A stretch of 64,000 nucleotides of DNA. Origin: Polynucleobacter asymbioticus QLW-P1DMWA-1. Its GTDB lineage: Bacteria; Pseudomonadota; Gammaproteobacteria; Burkholderiales; Burkholderiaceae. Positions 19,995-30,829 of this stretch are shown one piece after another. Every line of letters begins with the position of its first letter. Positions within the stretch are counted from its first letter, which is position 1. Position numbers and translations under genes: made by a program. The stretch spans positions 248,001 to 312,000 of the forward strand of contig NC_009379.1 in the NCBI RefSeq assembly GCF_000016345.1. Reading direction: 5' to 3'. The notes beneath the pieces were generated by a model. It was given only the letters and a program-made list of their open reading frames with translations, ran no database searches and was not told the origin of the DNA.

Positions 19995-20612
19995 ATGTTT
20001 ACAGGAATCATTACTGCCGTAGGTCAAATCAAAAGCACCCAACCCAAGGGCGATGGCTTACATTTGGTCGTTGAGGTGCCAGACGGCTATTTGGATGACG
20101 TTGCTTTGGGCGATAGCATTGCGATACAGGGTGCCTGTATGACGGCAACGAATTTTGAGGGCAATACTTTTGCGCTTGATATTTCTCGAGAGTCTTTAAA
20201 TAAAACGATTGGCCTAGACAAAACAGGTCCAGTGAATCTCGAAAAAGCACTCCGTTTAAATGATCGCTTGGGCGGTCATTTGGTGAGCGGGCACGTAGAC
20301 GGCGTTGGAAAAGTGACTCATTTTTCGCAAGTAGCAAATGATGCCTATGGCTCATGGCTACTGCGAATAGAGGCACCTAAATCTTTAGCGGGGTTTTTGG
20401 CTTATAAGGGCTCGATCGTAGTCAACGGCGTTTCTTTGACGGTCAATAAAACAGCAGACAGTGCCAGTGCTTGTGTTGTTGATATCAACCTCATTCCTCA
20501 TACCTTACAAAGCACCACCCTGGGTATGTTAAGGCAAGGTGATGCAGTGAATCTTGAGGTGGATTTAATTGCGCGTTATGTTGCACGTATGCTTGAAACT
20601 CAAGCAAAGTAA
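19995..20612 (+). CDS. ribE: riboflavin synthase alpha subunit
   Basis: 205 aa with two tandem lumazine-binding repeats. MFTGIITAVGQI begins repeat one and LGGHLVSGHVDGVG begins repeat two. SIAIQGACMTA and SIVVNGVSLTV are the matching internal strands. It dismutates two lumazines to riboflavin. Co-oriented with ribD (9 nt gap), convergent with queC. In the first repeat Cys-Met (GACMT) takes the place of the usual Cys-Leu. Confidence 0.95.
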   Translation: MFTGIITAVGQIKSTQPKGDGLHLVVEVPDGYLDDVALGDSIAIQGACMTATNFEGNTFALDISRESLNKTIGLDKTGPVNLEKALRLNDRLGGHLVSGHVDGVGKVTHFSQVANDAYGSWLLRIEAPKSLAGFLAYKGSIVVNGVSLTVNKTADSASACVVDINLIPHTLQSTTLGMLRQGDAVNLEVDLIARYVARMLETQAK

Positions 20613-20639
20613 TACGCTCTAATCTTTAAAGCCTCTACT

Positions 20640-21380
20640 TTATTTTTTTTGATAGCGAGTTGGGTCAATCACATTGGCCTGCTTAAAGCCAATTTGCCTA
20701 AGGCGACAAGATTCACATTCACCACAAGCTTCACCTAAGTCATTGGCTTGATAGCACGATACTGTTTGCGAGTAATCTACCCCAAGCGTGCTGCCTAGTT
20801 GAATAATCTCAGCCTTAGTTAAGCTGATGATCGGGGCGTGTACCCGAAAGCGATTTTCATTATTAATGGCCTCAACACCGGCCTTAGTTGCTAGATTAGC
20901 CATGGTTTCAAAAGAGGCTACATACTCGGGACGGCAATCTGGATAGCCCGAGTAATCCACTGAGTTAGCCCCATAAAACACATCTAAGCCACCTAGTGAT
21001 TCAGCCCATCCTAAAGCAAGTGATAGCAAAATCGTATTACGCGCAGGGACATAAGTGACAGGGATCTCTTGATCTTTGCCTGGGGTCGTAGGAACGGCAA
21101 TGGATGAGTCAGTTAAGGCTGAGCCACCAAAGCGGGTTAAATCTAAATTTACCACCTCATGACGAGCGACACCAATTTGCTTGGCGATATGTTTAGCAGC
21201 AGCTAATTCAGATGAATGACGCTGACCATAGCCTACGGAGAGCGCATAAGGGGTGTAACCCAAATCTTTTGCAAGAGCTAGAACCGTAGTGGAATCTAGA
21301 CCACCAGAAAATAAAATAACAGCTGGCGCGCCATCTTTACGTGGCGCTAGATTTTGATATGCAGCTGATAACGAAGACAT
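20640..21380 (-). CDS. queC: 7-cyano-7-deazaguanine synthase
   Basis: 246 aa. It converts 7-carboxy-7-deazaguanine to preQ0 in queuosine synthesis, with ATP and ammonia. The PP-loop [10 protein letters not shown] is at residues 25-34. The C-terminal zinc site is visible as the Cys residues of [19 protein letters not shown]. Middle motifs [14 protein letters not shown] and [11 protein letters not shown] are as expected. It begins 8 nt downstream of cpoB, so it is probably the last gene of the tol-pal transcript. No queE or queD is nearby. Confidence 0.94.
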   Translation of the reverse strand: MSSLSAAYQNLAPRKDGAPAVILFSGGLDSTTVLALAKDLGYTPYALSVGYGQRHSSELAAAKHIAKQIGVARHEVVNLDLTRFGGSALTDSSIAVPTTPGKDQEIPVTYVPARNTILLSLALGWAESLGGLDVFYGANSVDYSGYPDCRPEYVASFETMANLATKAGVEAINNENRFRVHAPIISLTKAEIIQLGSTLGVDYSQTVSCYQANDLGEACGECESCRLRQIGFKQANVIDPTRYQKK

Positions 21381-21388
21381 AGTACAGA

Positions 21389-22120
21389 TTACTTCGTAGC
21401 AGCCATCAGTTGCTGCGCATCTTTAGCTGCATCAGTGTCTGGGTATTTAGCAATAATTTCACTAAAGGTTTTTTTGGCCGCTGCTTTGTTGCCACTCTCT
21501 AATTGCGAATTGCCTAATGTCACCATGGCCGCAGGAATACGAGGATGGTTGGGATAGCGCTTAATGAGGCTTTGAAGTTGGCTAATCGCGCCAGCATAAT
21601 CTTTGTTGGCGTATTTGCTATTGCCGCTCCAGTAAAGTGCGAGAGGCAAATAAGGACTCTTAGGATACTTTGCTGCAAAGGCGGAAAAACCTTCATCTGC
21701 CTTTTTGAGATTGCCTGCCTGGAATGCTTTTAAGGCATCGTCATACGCTTTTTTCTCGCCAGGCTGCACGGTGCCGCTCAGACCTTCAATGGTGATTGTG
21801 CGAGGCTCAAAATTACCTAGACGCGTATCCAGATCTTGGTAATACGTCTTTTGGCTACTGGAGATGTCTTCACCTTGCTTTTCGAGATTTTCAAGCTTGC
21901 CACGCAGCTCAGCATTTTCTGTTTTGAGCTTGTCAATCTCGCCTTGTAATTCCAGTTGCGTGGTAGCCAGTGACTTACGTAAGTCGAGAATGGCCTTGCG
22001 TGCTTCATCATCTGAGAAGAGTGCCCATGCACTATTGGATGCGCCCAAGCAAATGACGGCGGCACTTAAACAAAACGCTCGTGAGAGCGTTTGTTTGAAA
22101 GCTTGTGAAGAAGTTTTCAT
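21389..22120 (-). CDS. cpoB: Tol-Pal system protein CpoB (YbgF)
   Basis: 243 aa periplasmic protein with an N-terminal signal peptide (about residues 1-33), a coiled coil at roughly 40-95 (heptad-like stretch through [22 protein letters not shown]) and three C-terminal TPR-like repeats from about residue 125 ([20 protein letters not shown]; then [18 protein letters not shown]). CpoB links Tol-Pal outer-membrane constriction with peptidoglycan synthesis at division. Its ATG directly follows the pal stop. Confidence 0.92.
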   Translation of the reverse strand: MKTSSQAFKQTLSRAFCLSAAVICLGASNSAWALFSDDEARKAILDLRKSLATTQLELQGEIDKLKTENAELRGKLENLEKQGEDISSSQKTYYQDLDTRLGNFEPRTITIEGLSGTVQPGEKKAYDDALKAFQAGNLKKADEGFSAFAAKYPKSPYLPLALYWSGNSKYANKDYAGAISQLQSLIKRYPNHPRIPAAMVTLGNSQLESGNKAAAKKTFSEIIAKYPDTDAAKDAQQLMAATK

Positions 22121-22624
22121 TTAGTTCGTAATATAAACAATGTCAGCGCGGCGGTTTTCTGCAAAAGCGGCTTCACTATCACCTTCAGCTTTTGGTTTCT
22201 CTTTACCAAAGCTGACCGCTTCCATTTGATCGTCAGAAACACCCATCAAGTTCAATGATTTGCGAACAGCGTCTGAACGTCGTTGGCCAAGTGCCAAGTT
22301 GTATTCAGCTGTACCGCGTTCATCAGTATTACCTTGAATAATGATTTTTTGTTTTGGATTAGCCTTTAAGTAGCTAGCATGTGCAGATAACATCTTTTGA
22401 TATTTAGTCTGCACGGTGTATTCATCAAAGCCAAAGTAGACACTCTTCTCAAAGAGTGGGCTCTTAGGATCATTCCATGGCTGGGAGCCGTAACTCCCGC
22501 TGCCACCACTGCCGTTAGCTCCATCAACGTCATCTAGTTTCACGCTTGAACAGGCTGCCATTAAAAATGCGGTAGCTCCAATCAGGGCGAATGTTGCGGC
22601 ACGGCGTGCGATAGACACTTTCAT
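22121..22624 (-). CDS. pal: peptidoglycan-associated lipoprotein Pal
   Basis: 167 aa from ATG 22624; an upstream in-frame start adds 18 residues that break the signal peptide. The signal peptide has lipobox LMAAC with lipidated Cys25, then a Gly/Ser linker and an OmpA-like peptidoglycan-binding domain (about 57-167) with YFGFDEYTV, GNTDERGTAEYNLALGQRR and ENRRADIVY. It anchors the outer membrane to peptidoglycan and binds TolB. Between tolB and cpoB. Confidence 0.96.
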   Translation of the reverse strand: MKVSIARRAATFALIGATAFLMAACSSVKLDDVDGANGSGGSGSYGSQPWNDPKSPLFEKSVYFGFDEYTVQTKYQKMLSAHASYLKANPKQKIIIQGNTDERGTAEYNLALGQRRSDAVRKSLNLMGVSDDQMEAVSFGKEKPKAEGDSEAAFAENRRADIVYITN

Positions 22625-22769
22625 GATTTTCCTTTTTCCTACTAACTGTATTAAGTTGCTCGAGAGGCATATAGCCAATAGACAATATTATGCCCCCAAG
22701 CGCACTAAAAGTACGTATTTGACCTACAGAATGCGGTTTTTGAGAGCAGGGTCTCTTATAAAAGGGTCA

Positions 22770-24080
22770 TTAGTCCATAAATGGACCCCAGGAAGGCTGA
22801 CGGACGTCAGATCCTGGAATGCTGAGCACTTGTTTAGAGTTTCCATCTACTGAAACTGCTGCCAAGACCCTTTTGCCGCCCACTTTGGTGGAGTAAAGAA
22901 CGTAACGACCGTTAGCAGCAAAAGAGGGGGATTCATCGCTAGTGCCATCAGTTAACGCTTGAGAGTCGCCAGTAGCTAAATTCAGAATGTAGAGACGATA
23001 AGCGCCTCCGACATTGGCAATGTAGGCTAAATATTTGCCATCTGGTGAAATTCTTGGTGATGTGACAAAGCCTTGCTTGAAGGTAACTCGTTTAGCACCT
23101 TCTACTTGCTCACCTTCAGCACTCATGCGATAGATTTGTGGGTTTCCACCACGATCGCTTGTGAAATAAATATAACGACCATCAGCAGAATATTGGGGTT
23201 CGGTATCAATGGTATTCCCACGAGTGAGGCGATGCAAACCACTGCCATCAGCATTGATGCCGTAGATTTGAGTATTGCCATCCTTTGATAAGGAAACGGC
23301 CAATTTTTTACCATCTGGTGACCAAGCGGGTGCGCTGTTATTTCCTTTTTGATTGGAAAGAGAAATGCGACGACCAGTAGCTAACTCATGAACGTAGATG
23401 ACTGGCTTGCGATCTTCAAATGAAACGTAAGCTACTTTCTTGCCATCAGGTGACCAGGATGGAGAAATAATAGGCTCACTACTATTCATGGCATTGCGAA
23501 TATTTTGACCATCAGCATCAGAGATGACTAAGCGATAGCGCTTACCATCCTTGATGACGTAAGACAGGCGGGTAGAGAACACGCCACGCTCACCCAATAA
23601 TTTGAAGATGATGTCATCAGCGATTTTGTGAGCGACAGCGCGCAGATTATCCGCGCTGGAATTGAGATTTAAGCCCCCCAAGCCTTGAGATTTACGAATA
23701 TCAAACAGCTTGTAATGAATATCAAATTGGCCATTGCCCGTTTGCACTACTGACCCCACTACTAAGGCATCGGCACCACGTGCAGCCCAAGATTTGTAAT
23801 TCGGTGTGCCCTCATCACTTTCAGTGGCGTTGCCATTTTCAGTATTTTTAAAGTAACCACTACGTGCTAAGTCTTGGCGAATAATTTCAGTGATGTTGGT
23901 AGGTAATTTGTTTTCATCTTTGAAACGCATTACCGCAATTGGATAAAGAGATTGACCTACCCCGGTGATCTCAATATTCATTTGAGCCAATGCAGGTGTA
24001 GCAAAGCCACATAGTAGAGCGGCAACGATTGCGCTTAAGCTCAGTAACTTCAAGATCATCTTATTCATCGACTGCAACAT
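22770..24080 (-). CDS. tolB: Tol-Pal system beta-propeller protein TolB
   Basis: 436 aa periplasmic protein. The signal peptide covers about residues 5-32 (ends near ATPALAQ). An N-terminal D1 domain is followed by a six-bladed propeller with repeated SPDGKKVAYVS, SPDGKKLAVSL and SPDGKYLAYIA motifs. It interacts with Pal, TolA and Lpp-like proteins. Three Met codons near the start are possible; the first lies 3 nt after the tolA stop. There are 145 nt between tolB and pal, the largest gap in the cluster. Confidence 0.96.
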   Translation of the reverse strand: MLQSMNKMILKLLSLSAIVAALLCGFATPALAQMNIEITGVGQSLYPIAVMRFKDENKLPTNITEIIRQDLARSGYFKNTENGNATESDEGTPNYKSWAARGADALVVGSVVQTGNGQFDIHYKLFDIRKSQGLGGLNLNSSADNLRAVAHKIADDIIFKLLGERGVFSTRLSYVIKDGKRYRLVISDADGQNIRNAMNSSEPIISPSWSPDGKKVAYVSFEDRKPVIYVHELATGRRISLSNQKGNNSAPAWSPDGKKLAVSLSKDGNTQIYGINADGSGLHRLTRGNTIDTEPQYSADGRYIYFTSDRGGNPQIYRMSAEGEQVEGAKRVTFKQGFVTSPRISPDGKYLAYIANVGGAYRLYILNLATGDSQALTDGTSDESPSFAANGRYVLYSTKVGGKRVLAAVSVDGNSKQVLSIPGSDVRQPSWGPFMD

Positions 24081-24083
24081 GCT

Positions 24084-24941
24084 TTAGTCCTTGGGTTTAA
24101 AGGTCAATTTGACTTCGCGCTGTGGAATTTTGCCATTGTCATCTTTCGGCAAGCTTTCAGCACGTGACAGCGCCAATAGTACAGCGCGATCCCAACTGGC
24201 ATTACCGCTGGAAGACAAAATACTGGTGCTCAAAATAGCCCCATCAGGAGCAAGGCTTACCTGAATGACTGCGGCTGGATTACCGCTGACAGATTCGGGA
24301 TTAAAGACGATTAAAGGCTTCACCTTTTTAATGACTTTGTCTGTCCAGCCAGGAGGGGCATTACCGCCGCCCCCTACACCGCTACCAACCGTACCACCTT
24401 TGCCGCCTTCAGCGCCCGCAGCGGCGCGTAAACGGGCTAATTGATCAGCGCGTACTTTTTCTGCCGCAGCATTAGCTTTGGTTTCGGCTGGAGATACTGC
24501 CTCTACTTTTTTAGGGGCTTCCGCTTTTTTGGGTGTTTCTACAGGCTTTACCTTTTCCACCGGCTTAGGTTTTTCTTTTTCCTTTGGCGGGACTGGTTTA
24601 ACTGGTTTTGGAGTCTCTTTAGCTGCCTCTACCTTTTTAGGCGGCTCTTTTTCTACCGGTTTTTTCTTTAAAGCAATATCTGCGGCCTCTTCTTTAATAG
24701 CAGTCTTGAGCTCTGGCTCTGGCGGAGTCTCCACTTGTGGAGCAGAGTCCCACAGTTCAACTTCAACACCAGCGGGTGTGCTGTTGTTCCAGCTAATACC
24801 AATCATGAGAAACGCGAGTAAACCTAAGTGCGCGATTAGTGAAAATGTAAATGCGCGCTTTGTACTTTCTTGTTTGGTAAAGCGTCCCCGCTTAAACGGA
24901 GCAGAAGATGATGGGAAAGTTTGCGCGCTATTCATGTGCAA
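24084..24941 (-). CDS. tolA: cell envelope integrity protein TolA
   Basis: 285 aa. One N-terminal membrane helix (about 29-50) is followed by a long Lys/Pro/Glu/Ala-rich periplasmic spacer (about 70-170) and a C-terminal TonB-like domain (about 200-285) with VIQVSLAPDGAILSTSILSSSGN. It transmits the proton-motive force from TolQR to TolB-Pal. The spacer is shorter and more proline-rich than in E. coli TolA. Part of tolQRAB, starting 18 nt after tolR. Confidence 0.93.
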   Translation of the reverse strand: MHMNSAQTFPSSSAPFKRGRFTKQESTKRAFTFSLIAHLGLLAFLMIGISWNNSTPAGVEVELWDSAPQVETPPEPELKTAIKEEAADIALKKKPVEKEPPKKVEAAKETPKPVKPVPPKEKEKPKPVEKVKPVETPKKAEAPKKVEAVSPAETKANAAAEKVRADQLARLRAAAGAEGGKGGTVGSGVGGGGNAPPGWTDKVIKKVKPLIVFNPESVSGNPAAVIQVSLAPDGAILSTSILSSSGNASWDRAVLLALSRAESLPKDDNGKIPQREVKLTFKPKD

Positions 24942-24959
24942 TTAAAGACTGGCCAATCC

Positions 24960-25379
24960 TTATTGAGTCTTGACTGCTAGGCCAACGCGTTTAATGCCGT
25001 TTTCTTTCAGCTTGGACATGACATCCATCACGGTTTCATACTTAATGGTTTTGTCAGCGGCAATCACAATCGGTTGATCAGCAGACTTCTCTGCTTGCGA
25101 TCTAGCAAAAGCACCAAGCTCAAATTTGTTCAGGGTTTGCACGGGATCACCGTCTTTGCGAACAATCACATTTTCATTGGCATCGATAGTAAGAAACACG
25201 GGCGGCAAAGATTGCACCTTAGCACCGCCAACAGTCGGCAGGTTCACGACTCCAGGGTTCACCATTGGTGCAGTCACCATGAAGATCACCAGCAATACCA
25301 ACATCACATCGATGTAAGGTACGACGTTGATATCGGACATTGCCCGACGTTTATTTTTTCTTAAAGAAGAACCGGCCAT
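24960..25379 (-). CDS. tolR: Tol-Pal protein TolR
   Basis: 139 aa, ExbD/TolR family. A cytoplasmic tail is followed by one membrane helix (about residues 18-42) that carries the proton-path Asp in INVVPYIDVMLVLLVIFMV. The periplasmic domain shows VFLTIDANENVIVRKDG. It couples proton flow with TolQ to TolA. It lies 9 nt after the tolQ stop. Confidence 0.95.
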   Translation of the reverse strand: MAGSSLRKNKRRAMSDINVVPYIDVMLVLLVIFMVTAPMVNPGVVNLPTVGGAKVQSLPPVFLTIDANENVIVRKDGDPVQTLNKFELGAFARSQAEKSADQPIVIAADKTIKYETVMDVMSKLKENGIKRVGLAVKTQ

Positions 25380-25388
25380 GATGTTCGC

Positions 25389-26045
25389 TTAGCGTCCTGA
25401 ATTTTGACGTTGCAAAATGTTGGTGAACTCTTCAATAAAAGTTTCAAAGCGAATCGAGAGACGATCCACATCTGTTGCTGCGCGGTTGTATGCAACCACT
25501 GCAGGGATCGCAGCAAACAAACCAATCGCTGTCGCAATCAATGCTTCGGCAATACCTGGAGCCACAGCAGAGAGTGTCGCGTTCTGCACATTGGCTAAAC
25601 CGCGGAAGGAATGCATAATGCCCCACACAGTGCCGAAGAGGCCGATGTAAGGAGAGACAGAGCCAACGGAAGCCAAGAAAGGTAGATTAGCTTCTAAGGT
25701 ATCCATTTCTCGCTGGTATGTAGCCTTCATTGCGCGGCGGGCGGCATCAATTTCATGTACTTTCATGAACTCTTGCATACCGGCTTCAAAGATATGCTCC
25801 AAAACGGCATCACTGCGGGTATTGCGCTGAGCCGCCTCTAAAAGGGTATTGAGATCCCCGCCCGACCAGAAATCCCGCTCAAAACGCTCGGTATCTTGCC
25901 TAACCCCTCGTAAAACAGCGGTTTTCTTGAAAATAATGGTCCAAGAGGCAACCGACATCCCTAGTAATAACAACATTACTAACTGGACTAATAGGCTGGC
26001 ATTGAGGACGAGGGAGAGGAATGAGAGGTCTTGTGTGGAGGTCAT
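25389..26045 (-). CDS. tolQ: Tol-Pal protein TolQ
   Basis: 218 aa, MotA/TolQ/ExbB family, with three membrane helices (about 15-35, 128-150 and 163-187). The conserved GLFGTVWGIMHSF and IAEALIATAIGLFAAIPAVVAYN segments line the proton channel. First gene of the cluster; ybgC, often found before tolQ, is not here. The upstream gap to divergent glyA (76 nt) should hold promoters for both. Confidence 0.95.
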   Translation of the reverse strand: MTSTQDLSFLSLVLNASLLVQLVMLLLLGMSVASWTIIFKKTAVLRGVRQDTERFERDFWSGGDLNTLLEAAQRNTRSDAVLEHIFEAGMQEFMKVHEIDAARRAMKATYQREMDTLEANLPFLASVGSVSPYIGLFGTVWGIMHSFRGLANVQNATLSAVAPGIAEALIATAIGLFAAIPAVVAYNRAATDVDRLSIRFETFIEEFTNILQRQNSGR

Positions 26046-26121
26046 GGTGGATTTTGTATGATGTAGGTTGATTTTACTAAGTTAATTAACTCAGCAATCG
26101 AACTTATTCAGGATTATTACT

Positions 26122-27366
26122 ATGTTTGACCGTCAAAACACCCTTGCCAAAACCGACCCGCAACTCTGGGCAGCTATTCAGAACGAAAACAAGCGTCAAG
26201 AAGACCATATTGAGCTGATTGCTTCTGAAAACTATACTTCTCCAGCTGTCATGGAAGCCCAAGGCTCCCAATTGACCAATAAGTACGCTGAAGGTTATCC
26301 GGGCAAGCGTTATTACGGTGGCTGTGAATTTGTCGACGTAGCTGAGCAATTAGCAATTGATCGCGTTAAAGCATTGTTTGGTGCTGAGGCGGCCAACGTT
26401 CAACCTCATTGCGGAGCATCTGCTAACCAAGCGGTGTTCTTGGCTTTCTTAAAACCTGGCGATACTTTTATGGGTATGAGCTTGGCTGAAGGCGGTCACT
26501 TGACTCATGGTATGGCTCTGAATATGAGTGGTAAGTGGTTCAACCCAATTGCTTATGGCTTAGATAAAAATGAAGAAATTGATTACGAGCAAATGGAGCG
26601 TTTAGCTCGTGAGCACAAACCAAAATTGATTATTGCTGGTGCATCTGCTTACTCTAAAAAAATTGATTTTGAGCGCATTGGTAAGTTGGCTAAAGAAGTG
26701 GGCGCAATCTTTATGGTGGACATGGCTCACTATGCTGGTCTAGTTGCTGCAGGCGTTTATCCAAACCCAGTGCCACATGCTGACATCGTCACATCGACTA
26801 CTCACAAGAGTTTGCGCGGCCCTCGTGGCGGCATCATCTTGATGAAGGCTGAGCATGAGAAAGCCATTAACTCTGCAGTCTTCCCAGGCTTGCAGGGCGG
26901 GCCTTTGATGCATGTGATTGCGGGTAAAGCGGCAGCATTTAAAGAAGCAGCAGAGCCTGGTTTTAAAGATTACCAAAAGCAAGTTGTAGCGAATGCCAAA
27001 GCATTGGCTGAGACATTAATTGCTCGCGGCCTGCGCATTGTTTCAGGTGGTACTGACTCTCACGTGATGCTCGTTGATCTGCGTGCTAAGAAAATGACTG
27101 GTAAAGAAGCGGAACATGTTTTGGGTGAAGCGCATATCACTTGTAACAAGAATGGCATTCCGAATGATCCAGAAAAACCAATGGTGACTAGTGGTATTCG
27201 TTTAGGGTCACCAGCAATGACTACGCGTGGTTTTAAAGAAGCTGAAGCAGTTCAAGTGGGCAACTTCATTGCTGATGTTTTAGATAACCCAAATGATCCA
27301 GAGAATATTGCTAAGGTACGCGCTCAAGTTGCTGAGTTAACGAAGCGCTTCCCGGTTTACGGTTAA
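26122..27366 (+). CDS. glyA: serine hydroxymethyltransferase
   Basis: 414 aa, normal length. It interconverts serine and glycine with tetrahydrofolate and PLP. The PLP lysine is K229 within [25 protein letters not shown] (31-43) and [15 protein letters not shown] (53-67) contact folate and substrate. Divergent from tolQ; nrdR follows 25 nt downstream. No glycine riboswitch-like structure was recognised upstream. Confidence 0.97.
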   Translation: MFDRQNTLAKTDPQLWAAIQNENKRQEDHIELIASENYTSPAVMEAQGSQLTNKYAEGYPGKRYYGGCEFVDVAEQLAIDRVKALFGAEAANVQPHCGASANQAVFLAFLKPGDTFMGMSLAEGGHLTHGMALNMSGKWFNPIAYGLDKNEEIDYEQMERLAREHKPKLIIAGASAYSKKIDFERIGKLAKEVGAIFMVDMAHYAGLVAAGVYPNPVPHADIVTSTTHKSLRGPRGGIILMKAEHEKAINSAVFPGLQGGPLMHVIAGKAAAFKEAAEPGFKDYQKQVVANAKALAETLIARGLRIVSGGTDSHVMLVDLRAKKMTGKEAEHVLGEAHITCNKNGIPNDPEKPMVTSGIRLGSPAMTTRGFKEAEAVQVGNFIADVLDNPNDPENIAKVRAQVAELTKRFPVYG

Positions 27367-27391
27367 ACAGCGATCAGTTAGAGATCCGACC

Positions 27392-27838
27392 TTGCGCTGC
27401 CCCTTTTGTCATAACGACGATACCCAGGTTCTAGATACCCGGGTATCGGATGAGGGCGATACCATTCGTCGCCGTCGCCGTTGTGCCAAATGCGACAAGC
27501 GTTTTACTACTTATGAGCGGGTTGAGCTCGTATTGCCTGCGATTGTGAAGAAGAACGGCAGTCGTGTGGAATACAGTCATGATAAGTTAGCAAGCTCTCT
27601 GAAGCTAGCTCTCAGGAAACGCCCAGTCTCATCGGATTCTGTTGATGAATCCATTGCCCGCATTGAAGAAAAACTCCTCAGCCTAGGTGAAAAAGAGATC
27701 CCTAGCGAACGCGTTGGTGAGTTGGTCATGCGTGAGCTCAAGCGTCTTGATAAAGTGGCCTATATCCGCTTTGCATCGGTTTATCGCAGCTTTGCAGATA
27801 TTGAATCCTTTGAGAGCGCACTTAAAGAATTGAAATAA
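27392..27838 (+). CDS. nrdR: transcriptional repressor NrdR
   Basis: 148 aa from a TTG start. The N-terminus MRCPFC is invariant in NrdR and no upstream ATG or GTG exists in frame, so TTG is well supported. A zinc ribbon uses C3, C6, C31 and C34, followed by the RRRRRC basic patch and an ATP-cone domain (about 49-139). It represses ribonucleotide reductase genes by sensing ATP and dATP. glyA-nrdR linkage is common in proteobacteria. A strong terminator follows. Confidence 0.95.
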
Positions 27839-27866
27839 CTAACGGTGATCGCTAAAGAGCGGAAAT

Positions 27867-27895
27867 AAAAAAGGACTGCATTGCAGTCCTTTTTT
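27867..27895. terminator. bidirectional rho-independent terminator between nrdR and adk
   Basis: A perfect 14-bp inverted repeat (AAAAAAGGACTGCA / TGCAGTCCTTTTTT) is separated by a single T. The GC-rich part forms the hairpin, and the A- and T-runs make it act in both directions. It lies between the convergent nrdR and adk genes. Confidence 0.92.
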
Positions 27896-27920
27896 GCTAG
27901 TTGTTATGACTAGATGATTG

Positions 27921-28649
<729 letters not shown>

Positions 28650-28689
28650 CTAGGATTATCCCCGAGTAGGCCGGAGACTCCTCTAGAGA

Positions 28690-29454
28690 CTAGGTATTGC
28701 CTAGAAGCTGCCTGACTCTTTCTAGGTCATCAAGGGTATCCACCCCTGCTGGAGGGGCCTCTGGGGCCGTATGAACAGCGATTCGGTACCCATTCCAGAG
28801 GGCGCGTAACTGTTCTAGTGCCTCAGCTTGCTCAGGTGGAGCAGGGTCAAGTCGGGTATAGGCCTGCAAAAAGTCAGCTCGATAGGCATAAATGCCCAAG
28901 TGCCGAAGATGTTCTGTTTTGATCAATTCTTGAGGGTCTCGAACGTATGGAATAGGGGCGCGAGAAAAATATAATGCCTCGCCTTCTCTGTTCAGTACTA
29001 CTTTGACTACATTGGAATTATCAATTTCTGATGGTTCGCTAATCAGAACGGCAACTGTCGAGATAGCGCATTGAGGATGTTCAGCTAAGGTCTGCGCAAC
29101 TTGGTTAATTAATTCTGGTGGAATAAGCGGCTCATCACCTTGCACATTGACTACTAATGCATTGCTAGGAAGTTTGAGTAGTTGCGCAACTTCTGCAATG
29201 CGGTCAGTACCAGTAGGATGATCTGGGCTAGTGAGTAAACATTCAATGCGATGCTCATCACAGGCTGCTTGTATTTCCGGAGAGTCTGTCGCCACAATAA
29301 CACTGTGTGCGAGTGATTGTTTAGCGCGTTCTGCAACGCGTACTACCATTGGTTTACCGCCAATATCGGCTAAAGGTTTTCGAGGCAGTCTAGTAGATCC
29401 CAGTCTGGCCGGAATGACCACTAAAAAATCAGGCGCTTTAGGTGCAGTGCTCAT
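28690..29454 (-). CDS. kdsB: 3-deoxy-manno-octulosonate cytidylyltransferase
   Basis: 254 aa. It activates Kdo as CMP-Kdo for the LPS inner core. VVIPARLGSTRLPRKPLADI is at about residues 12-31, then GKPMVVRVAERA, DHPTGTDRIAEV, NVQGDEPLIPP and AIPYVR-like PIPYVR. The start lies 12 nt downstream of the ycaR-like stop. It is part of a run ordered exbB-exbD-lpxK-ycaR-kdsB on the minus strand, all but the first two tied to lipid A/Kdo. Confidence 0.95.
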   Translation of the reverse strand: MSTAPKAPDFLVVIPARLGSTRLPRKPLADIGGKPMVVRVAERAKQSLAHSVIVATDSPEIQAACDEHRIECLLTSPDHPTGTDRIAEVAQLLKLPSNALVVNVQGDEPLIPPELINQVAQTLAEHPQCAISTVAVLISEPSEIDNSNVVKVVLNREGEALYFSRAPIPYVRDPQELIKTEHLRHLGIYAYRADFLQAYTRLDPAPPEQAEALEQLRALWNGYRIAVHTAPEAPPAGVDTLDDLERVRQLLGNT

Positions 29455-29466
29455 AGCAATATAAAT

Positions 29467-29649
29467 CTAGGCAACTTCGTCAGCGCTGAGGCTGCGAGCT
29501 TCATCTACCAACATGACAGGCACGTCGTCACGAATGGGGTAAGCCAAGCGATCTGCTTTGCAAATGAGCTCGTGCTTTTCAGTATCTAAATGCAGTTGGC
29601 TTTTACATAGAGGGCAAACCAAAATGTCGAGTAAGCGTTTATCCATCAT
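29467..29649 (-). CDS. ycaR: Trm112/YcaR family protein (UPF0434)
   Basis: 60 aa, typical of this family. It starts with [14 protein letters not shown] (Cys12, Cys15) and ends with the IRDDVPVML motif. YcaR-type proteins are conserved between lpxK and kdsB in many Gram-negative bacteria, but their biochemical role is not established. The eukaryotic relative Trm112 activates methyltransferases. Confidence 0.88.
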   Translation of the reverse strand: MMDKRLLDILVCPLCKSQLHLDTEKHELICKADRLAYPIRDDVPVMLVDEARSLSADEVA

Positions 29650-29717
29650 TTTCTTCCGTGAACAGTGTGAGCCTAGTTTGTAGTCCGTAATTATTAAACT
29701 AGTTTAGCGCTATATAG

Positions 29718-30809
29718 CTATAGGGTATACCGATGGGGATCGGGTCTTTGTAAGATGGATTGCAGCCACTCGACGAAGTTTTCTGGCAGATGGAGTGACA
29801 TCGGTACTACCCAGATCCGTTCATCTGATATTTCGGCGCATTTAACCGCATCTTTTTCTGTAATCAGAAGGCACTGGGCTTTCACTTTGGCGAAAAACTC
29901 TGGCGTGTATTGTGCATGATCAGGCAAAGGAATCTGTTTGCAGGTGACACCTTGTTTTGCTAGGTCATCAAAAAAGCGCTGTGGATTACCCAGACCTGCG
30001 ATCGCTGTCATGCTCTTTGGTAAAAATTGCTCAGCGATCTGCTCTAAGGACTGGGTATTGGCATGATCAATCAGCTGATAAGGTCTACCCAAGTAAGTGC
30101 CTAAAGAAAAAGCACGTCTCCCCAAGAAATACTCATCCAGAATGCCAGTTTTTTTCTCATTAAAACTTGGGTTACCAGTAAAGAGGGTTGCATCACGGTC
30201 GCGAGTGGCAGGTTCACGCAATGGCCCCGCTGGAAGTAGAAAACGATTTCCTTCGCCGCGGCTATCGCGCACAACAAATTCAATATCGCGGCCGCCTTCA
30301 CGTGCTGGCCAGCGAGTTAGCCCTCGGTGCTGCAAGCCATCATCGCTAATGATGACATCCACCTCAGGTGAATGTTTGAGTAAAGCCTGAATACTTTGTT
30401 GACGCTTTGGATAAACCCAAATCGGGAATTGATTGTCAGTACGCTTGGCGATTAACACTGGCTCATCACCGACTAAGCTTGGGCTGGAATCGCTGCGTAC
30501 TAATAGCGGGGCAGTTTGGGAAGAAGAACCGTAGCCTCTACTAATAATTCCAGGTTTCCATCCCAATTGACTTAAGCGCTTAGCTAAGGCAATCACAATC
30601 GGCGTTTTTCCTGTGCCACCTACGCGAATGTTGCCCACAATAATGATGGGTACTGGTGTAGGTTTGGTTCTAACGATACCTAAATCGTGGATGAGTTTGC
30701 GGGCGCGCAGGATCAAACCATAAAGCCAGGATAGAGGCCAAAGCAGCAGACTGGTTGGCCCACGTCTTTCCCAAAACTTGGGTGCTTTACGAAAGAGTGA
30801 GAATGACAT
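29718..30809 (-). CDS. lpxK: tetraacyldisaccharide 4'-kinase
   Basis: 363 aa. It phosphorylates the 4' position of the lipid A disaccharide at the inner membrane. A hydrophobic N-terminal helix (about 18-35, SLLLWPLSWLYGLIL) is followed by the P-loop-like VGNIRVGGTGKTPIVIALAKRL near residues 58-79. The conserved VIISDDGLQH (about 153-162) and PAGPLREP follow. It lies 20 nt after exbD and upstream of ycaR-kdsB. Confidence 0.95.
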   Translation of the reverse strand: MSFSLFRKAPKFWERRGPTSLLLWPLSWLYGLILRARKLIHDLGIVRTKPTPVPIIIVGNIRVGGTGKTPIVIALAKRLSQLGWKPGIISRGYGSSSQTAPLLVRSDSSPSLVGDEPVLIAKRTDNQFPIWVYPKRQQSIQALLKHSPEVDVIISDDGLQHRGLTRWPAREGGRDIEFVVRDSRGEGNRFLLPAGPLREPATRDRDATLFTGNPSFNEKKTGILDEYFLGRRAFSLGTYLGRPYQLIDHANTQSLEQIAEQFLPKSMTAIAGLGNPQRFFDDLAKQGVTCKQIPLPDHAQYTPEFFAKVKAQCLLITEKDAVKCAEISDERIWVVPMSLHLPENFVEWLQSILQRPDPHRYTL

Positions 30810-30829
30810 GATGGGTTTTTGGCCTGAGT

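Noticed and set aside
24441..24945. Long plus-strand frames opposite tolA, rich in Phe, Gly and Ser
   Set aside because: They are the complement of the Lys/Pro/Glu-rich tolA spacer; the biased composition explains the open frames.
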